From contig JAHLEZ010000007.1 of assembly GCA_020726505.1 (NCBI GenBank), positions 744,001 to 808,000 on the forward strand: a DNA stretch of 64,000 nucleotides, read 5' to 3'. Made by a program: the position numbers and the translations under genes. The DNA comes from Leptodontidium sp. MPI-SDFR-AT-0119. Taxonomy: Eukaryota; Ascomycota; Leotiomycetes; Helotiales; Leptodontidiaceae. Shown piece by piece: positions 58,110 through 64,000 of the stretch. The notes under the pieces were generated by a model that saw only the letters and a program-made list of their open reading frames with translations, was not told the origin of the DNA and did not search any database. Numbering within the stretch: position 1 is the first letter of the stretch; the number at the start of each line of letters is the position of its first letter.

Positions 58110-59960
58110 GGAGAGTGGCATGTTAGTTTCAGAAAATTCTGTAAGAGGGTTGTGGTGTTGTGTGTTGGGTTGAATATTCCGAGTTTCTGGTGGGTTTGGA
58201 ACTTCGGATTTTTGCCGACGGTGTGTTCTCCCATTTTCTGTAAGCGAGCCCCTCCCCCTTCACTTTACACGATACCAGCTACAATTGAAGATAAAGAAAG
58301 GTAAGCTGATATACAAGGAGGAGCTAGCTGCTGTAAAATTCACGAAGTGTTTGGAGTGTGAAATTTATAATGATGTGAACGAAATGGACTGAGGCTGCAT
58401 CAGCCGCTTCGCTCAGACTCTGTGCCTGCTCGGTCGAATAGATTCCTTGAATCAATACCTTCCTTCTATGATCAACACTGAGCAATATAAATTAATCAAC
58501 TTGCTGGTCTTTTCCTCAACCGCTCGCAAAAATACAGGTGGAACTGCTTTTCGTCACGTGCATGCCGTTGATGATTTCCTCCCAAGCTCGCACCAGTCGC
58601 TGGTGGTGAGCGGCCCCTGTATTGTTTTTACGGATGTTATAGTAGTTTGTTCTTGGATTTCGATACTTCGCCGCATCGTTTCAAATCTTCCGCGTCTGGA
58701 GAAGTCCTGTGCCATAAACTGTCATCCAACACGGACCCTGGCACTTACTACCAGCGCATTTTTGTTCTGTAAAATTATAGACTTCTTCATGCCACCCGCT
58801 AAGACGTATAAATGCTACAGCTCGATTCATCTCCCCCTTCCGCAAATGAACACTTCCCCTTGAATCTCGCCTAGCCTCGAGCTGCACATAACAAACCCAA
58901 ACGAGAGCTGGCCAACATCACTAATCGTGTCCTGTGGTATGATTGTCTGAGATAATTTTGGACATTGGAATGCAACGGAAGTGTCTAATGTCACCTTGCG
59001 GTGCGGAATTGCAATCCAGGACTTTCTCAGATCTCGGACAATGATTTGACAGAGGGGGAGGACACAGGGTGCGGCATCGTGAGAAACCTCGCCCACAGAA
59101 ATGGAGACGAGGATGTGACAGGATTCAAAAGCTAAAGTTGGCGCTTTTGAATATATAAATTAGAACCCAGCGACGTATCTGATACAATCAATTTCTATAT
59201 TTACGATCGTAAATTCTCGGCCAGCACGACGTGGTCAGCAGCCCAACCCTATTTCCTCTTCTTTCCATCCACGACGACGATACTCCACAGTCCCAACCCC
59301 AGACGAAATTCATCAGTATCCGCATCCCAAGTCCAGAGATCGTACCAATCTATCTACCCAGCGGTCGATATTGTTTCCAAATGGATTGACTTCAACATAG
59401 GCTGTTAAGTAGCTTGGATCGGCACCGGGAGCATCAGAACCCCATGTCCGGAATTGACTTGGGCACAGGTCTGTTTTTGACTACATGGTGGTTTCGAGAT
59501 CTGGTATTATGGTTTTTCCATTGCGACAACCGATGCGTTTCGCATAGGCGGAGAGAATGAGGAGAAATCTAGCGAGTGGCTGTCTCGGCACGGTCTCCAT
59601 CGGCTAGTTGTTCCGGCGATCGAATCACTAATGTCAACCTCCGCATTCCCATGTCGTAGATAAGTCGATCCACGGACCTAGCGAGGATCGATCGAAAATT
59701 CGAATCCAATGTCGTCGAATGGTGTTGTGACATACCGAGCCAGGACTCACTTCGGCACATGCCGTATGAGGCACCTCAGCACTCAAGCATCTAGTCATCT
59801 GTTCGAAATCCTTGCGGTTGTTGCCTGTGAATTCGCTTGATAGGACGTTATTCATTGAGTGAAGATGTTCGCTGTCGGCGGTTCTTTGCAGTGCTTGGTG
59901 ACTAATTTGCTGGTGCCCACATCGCTCGTGCAACAAGAGCACTCCCAAATGGATTTCAAT
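58110..59960. other. Long intergenic region
   Basis: About 1.85 kb. Short frames on both strands (for example 58,447-58,863) lack domain features. Nothing recognised apart from the 3' flank of the next minus-strand gene. Confidence 0.35.
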
Positions 59961-62249
59961 TCAGTACGACCATAGTCCGGCATTCCCATTCCCCCCAAAC
60001 CCAAAGTCCTGTGGCTGTGCATCGACATTCCCCGCCGCACCATACGCAGCAGGAGATGTATCATCGTGATGCTGCCCCGAATAAAACGGCGTATCAAACG
60101 AAAACTGACTTGGCGAGTGAAAGTCTCCAGCGGATGGCAAATGCGCATTCGTGAAACTATAATGATCCGTGCTCTCTGAAGCAATACTTCCGCTCTCGAT
60201 GCTGTGATGTTCCAGACTGGTTGCTGGAGTTGGAGGCGGTCGTGTTGAGTTAGTGCTGGCTTCCTCTAGGAGGCCCATATTGGCATCCAGGAGAGCCATT
60301 GCAGGCTTCATGTATCGAGCGCCGTTCTCGCTGTTGATTTTTAATGTCCAGCGATATTCTTTCAATTTCGAACGGTAGAATTCTCCCTCCTCGTTGCTTG
60401 ATACTGTGGACAGAAGTAAGGTTCCGAAGACTCCGATCAGGGCGAAGTTCTGAGGTGATGCAAAGTACCAGAAGCTTGATAGATGTTGTGGCTTTAGAGA
60501 TTGGACGAAGTCGATGGCGAACATGAAGCGCTCGTGAGCTACCGATCGACAGATCCTGTATAATTGCGGATCGGTGGATGGAGAGAGTGCGAGAAGGATT
60601 CGTCGGTGAAGTGAGATTTCGGTGGCGATGTAAGCGAGGCGGAGGTAGCCTACTGAATTCAACTTCATGACATGTGTGTTTTCCATAGAGAGGCATTCAG
60701 GGAGGTTCGTGAACCATTCCTTGAGCCTCAACTGGACTGGTTTGACTTTTTCTAGCACGATGTTGAGACCATTGATGCCCGCGTTTGCGATATCTGAAGA
60801 TCGTTAGTTCTCAGTATCAGACCTTACGCAGCTTAGAATTAGCTACCCACCCCTCGTCGTCTTGACTGTAAAAACCGTCTCAAGAAGATCTGCCAAGATC
60901 TCAGACAGCGAAATCATGTGACTGAACAGAATTCGACCCTTCTGAACCTCAGAGCTCCCTTCTTGCTCGTCTTCAACTCTTTCGGGGAAATCAGCATCAG
61001 TGACTGCATTAAGGGCCCAGTTGGAAGAGTTTATCAAAGCTGGTCGTCCACTACCAAGACTGCTCCACTTATCCTGCATGTAAAGTCCCCAACCGAGTCG
61101 TTTGCGAAGCCCCTTTTCCCAGTCTGGGATGTTCCAGTTTGAGGCATCTAGATGCAAACCGAGTCCGTAAGCTACGCTAATTAGTTGTGCTGTAAGTTCG
61201 GCTGAGTCTGTGTCTGTATGTTGAAGCAGCAGGAGTCCGGCTTGAACAGTGGAGAGTTTTGGTCGATGGATAGTGTCGCCGAGAGCTTTCCTGGCGAGTT
61301 TCTCGAGTTCCTGGACATCGGGTTTTGCAAATTTGTTAAGTTGATCATTATATGACCAATATTGAAGTGCTAGAAGGTAGACAGCAGCCAAAAGCCTGGG
61401 CAGTTAGCTTTAAACTGGAAGTAGCCGAGGAGAAACTTACGGTGGCGAGAATTCCCTGTAAGATCTGTTGTATTTCTCCAAGTACACCTCTTTGTGGACG
61501 ATTGGGAAGCTTGGAAAAACAATCCGGAAGTACATCGCAACCAATGCCTTCCCATGCGGTCTCACAATGGTCTCAATTTTATCCAAATCGTCCAGTTCTT
61601 CCTCGTAACCTTGAGTTCCCGGATCCGGAAGAAGCAAAAACGCTTCGCTGGAGCTCACTCTTCTCAGCATACCTCCTGTAAGTTGAACTTCGCTCTTTCC
61701 CGAGTGCGAAAGTTGCCCTAGGAGAGAAGGTTCCAATCCGCGGGTAGCGCCGAGGAATTGGCTGTGGTGCTTGTTCTGCAAGCCCAAAGTCTTCTTCAGC
61801 AAACTTGGGCCCTCCAAATCATCGTACTCCTCCACCCCTGTCCCATTTGTCGTACGAATAACACGCATTTGAGCCCCTGGGGATTTCTTCGACACAGAAG
61901 ACGAAATGGACTGCCTGGGAGCTTATCAGTGATTTGCACGTGACCGGCATCCTGCTTCATTTCCTAGAAAGAGCATACCTGCGCTTTGCAGCTTCGGCGT
62001 CGTCTCCATCCTGAGGGGCTTTTCGTTTCCGAGACTGTGGATTCTGGACGAAGGTACATTCTTGATTGTGGAATTTGCACAGCACGCAGATAGGAGAGTC
62101 ATCTTCGAGGACGCAGCGACTCTTTCGCTTCCTCTATCAGACTGTTATCAGCATTGAATGGGGCGGATATCTTAACTTGATATTAGATTTATACATACGC
62201 ATGCATCACACGGTCTATCCTTACGCTTCGGCTGTTGGGGGGAAGTCAT
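59961..62249 (-). CDS. Zn(II)2Cys6 transcription factor with fungal_trans domain
   Basis: Five exons: 62249-62199, 62133-61979, 61914-61441, 61395-60851, 60793-59961; 685 aa, phases consistent. The zinc cluster is near the N-terminus (residues 14-43: RPCDACRKRKSRCV, then PICVLCKFHNQEC; Cx2Cx6Cx8Cx2Cx6C) and is split by intron 1. A basic stretch follows (RKRKAPQDGDDAEAAKRR). The middle-homology domain starts near residue 185 (ALVAMYFRIVFPSFPIVHKE) and contains LLAAVYLLALQYWSY, SVAYGLGLHLDASNW and RKRLGWGLYMQDKW. The C-terminus is Ser/Pro/Gly-rich and acidic, a likely activation region. DNA-binding regulator in the nucleus; target genes unknown. No adjacent pathway genes give a clue. Confidence 0.92.
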
Positions 62250-62752
62250 GTTGTCACATTGCAAGACCTGGCTGTGAGGTGTTTGTGTTGAGGATATCGA
62301 ACTGTAAAAGCACTTTTGATACGGCTGACTCAGCTGGACTTTATGAACGTGGGGATAAGACAAGGATAATTGTGCACATTATGCAGAATTCCCCCACTCT
62401 GAGTTCCTTATTGGAGAAGTGAGCGCCACTCCCAGCCACTTGGGATTTGGGATTTGTTGAAGGAGAAATCAGCGAATGAGAGGAGGGAAGGGGTTGATAG
62501 GCGAGACTTGGTGATGGAACTGACACATCGGAATTGGAAAAGTATCAGAGCAAAGGCGCAATATCTGAGGTGACAATGGAGGAGTAACTTAGCAGCGAGC
62601 GTCAAGAAGTTGCATGGTATTAGCTCACTACAAGAGAATTCATATGGTACGGTAAGTAGATGCTTAGAAGCAGCGGTAGGTAAGCAAAAACAAACACCTA
62701 AACACCACATCACCTCCCAATGAATACGGTAGGTCCATAGAAATACTAACCT
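62250..62752. other. Promoter region of the second Zn2Cys6 gene
   Basis: About 500 bp between the regulator start and the 3' end of the C2H2 gene. No element assigned. Confidence 0.35.
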
Positions 62753-63974
62753 CTAACTGAAGAATTTCAGCCCGCCAAACCCCATACCCTTCATCTCCTC
62801 CTGCACATACTCTACCATACGCCTAAAAGTTACCTTCCCTCCACCACAAGCACCACTCTCAAGATGCTGTGCCAGCCCACTCACAGTCGAGAATTGCTTA
62901 ACAGCCTTCTTACTACTCCCTTCTGCTATCAAGGCACGGGGGCAATGGAATGAGATCTCCTCGGGTACTAATGAAGGCAAGGGCCCTGATGGCTGAGTGT
63001 GGACGCTTGACGACAGATGCTGCTGAAGTGCACTGGGGTTGAATGTGCGAGTACGCGACGGCGGGAAAAGGGGGCATGTTTGATCGCCACTCCGAGTGCG
63101 AGGTTGGAGGGTAAGTATAGGGTGGAAGCTCGTGCTAGTTGAGAGAGTGGAAGTGGGTGTGAGGATCGCAGAGGATGGATAGGAGTCGAGGAATTCGGTC
63201 GAGGTCGGGGTGAGTATCGGACTCCGAATCTGCGATGTCGAAGTCGCAGACGGATTATCCTCTAGCAACCACTGTGCCGTGACTCCTCCCGATGTTATAA
63301 TCCGTCCTGTATCATTCGCTACAATAGCGGTATTCAGTTTCGTCTTTGTCATCCCTGATATACATTTCCCAGCCTCCAAATGGTGCAACTGCGCCGAGGG
63401 GCAATTGAAATGCTTTTTGCACTTCTCGTCGGCTACACACTTGATATTGTTCAGCGGATTATGTCGCACCGACGTCAGATGCTGTTCCAGCGCACCCCGA
63501 TTCTTGAAACCCCTTTTGCATTTCTTACACTCCGTTCCCTGATTGCCCTCCTCTTGTTGTTTTTGTTTCTTTTTCTTGCTGCCTTCCTTCCCCGGTCTGT
63601 GTACTTTGCTACAACGAAGATGACTTGCGAGTGCCCTTTCATTTTTGAAATCGCGCTCGCAGTCGCAGCATCGGAATTGTGTCGCGGAAGATGGCGTCAT
63701 TGCTAGGACAGGGGGGGTGCGATTGCATGTGTAGTGCGTGCAGCGGCCCCGAAGGAGAGAGGATGCCGCAGCCGTTACAGTAGGAATGCAGGCTCTCTCG
63801 CTGGTGGGCTTCGAGGGATAGTTTCTGTCCGAAGCGCCGCTTGCATCCAGCACAGGAGTATTTGTCGATAGGGGGTAGGCGGGCTTCGAGGAGCGCTTCA
63901 TGGCCATCAGAGGAATTGCAGCGGGGGCAAGGGCAGTGCTTGGTGGATTTTTGGTGTTGGACTAGAGAGGGCAT
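62753..63974 (-). CDS. C2H2 zinc-finger protein, frame broken at a G7 run
   Basis: Starts at 63974 (MPSLVQHQKSTK). The first frame gives a C2H2-like finger (YSCAGCKRRFGQKLSLEAHQ) and a CNGCG knuckle, up to LHMQSH. The protein then continues one frame over: FRCCDCERDFKNERALASHL, TECKKCKRGFKNRGALEQHL and IKCVADEKCKKHF, with a Ser/Thr/Pro-rich middle and a C-terminal block (FSTVSGLAQHLESGACGGGK). The switch falls at a run of seven G on the plus strand (63711-63717; C7 in sense). Six would give one continuous frame of about 405 aa. No GT-AG intron can explain it. This may be a sequencing or assembly error, a real frameshift, or a shorter gene starting at MTPSSATQF (about 63,702). The family of repeated fingers is common in Pezizomycotina; function unknown. 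Confidence 0.65.
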
Positions 63975-64000
63975 GGTGGTAAGTGGGATGATGGATGGAT
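63975..64000. other. Window end
   Basis: Leader or promoter of the C2H2 gene; too short to judge. Confidence 0.3.

Overview
The window is nuclear DNA of a filamentous ascomycete (Pezizomycotina). Protein-coding genes carry 43-117 nt GT-AG introns with CTAAC/CTGAC-like branch sites. Typical fungal families are present: Zn(II)2Cys6 regulators, NACHT-ankyrin proteins, MFS pumps of the trichothecene-efflux (TRI12) type, Ku70, and RIP-like decay of a transposon. The gene content would suit Leotiomycetes, but that class assignment is only an impression. No prokaryotic, viral or organellar segment was seen.

Layout. (1) 0.5-13.8 kb looks like a self-recognition or programmed-cell-death type neighbourhood. 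It holds a nine-exon, 1,759-residue NLR-like protein (lipase-like domain, NACHT-like domain without a P-loop, long ankyrin array, ZZ finger). Divergently beside it are a 302-residue uncharacterised protein and an ankyrin-subtilisin protease with an intact catalytic triad, followed by a multipass membrane protein. (2) 15.6-24.8 kb holds a small secreted or membrane ORF, a protein-kinase pseudogene killed by one in-frame stop, three dispersed paralogues of an F-box-like family, and a 55-residue cysteine-containing micro-gene. (3) 25.3-27.3 kb is a dead piggyBac-like transposon. (4) 28.1-38.5 kb is a conserved housekeeping block: an MFS transporter, ferrochelatase, Ku70 (divergent from ferrochelatase) and an organic solute transporter alpha/TMEM184 protein. 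(5) 40-48.7 kb holds small hypothetical ORFs and a divergent pair made of a Zn2Cys6 regulator and a TRI12-type MFS pump. (6) 50-54 kb holds a small single-pass membrane protein and a CCCH zinc-finger protein. (7) 55-58.1 kb holds two tRNA-Pro(AGG)-type loci, an 835-bp MULE-like element with 134-bp TIRs and a perfect 8-bp target duplication, and a 203-bp MITE. (8) 60-64 kb holds a second Zn2Cys6 regulator and a C2H2 zinc-finger gene with a homopolymer frameshift.

The most unusual observation is the tRNA-Pro locus at 55.1-55.3 kb. Besides the ordinary intron next to the anticodon, a 79-bp insertion interrupts the anticodon stem. It begins with GT, ends with CAG and contains an ACTAAC branch-site-like motif. 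Cutting it out at those GT/AG borders gives the same stem sequence as in the second copy 2.7 kb away. The next most interesting unit is the NLR-like / unknown / ankyrin-subtilase cluster.

All exon models were built by eye from splice signals, reading-phase consistency and family motifs. No database search was run.
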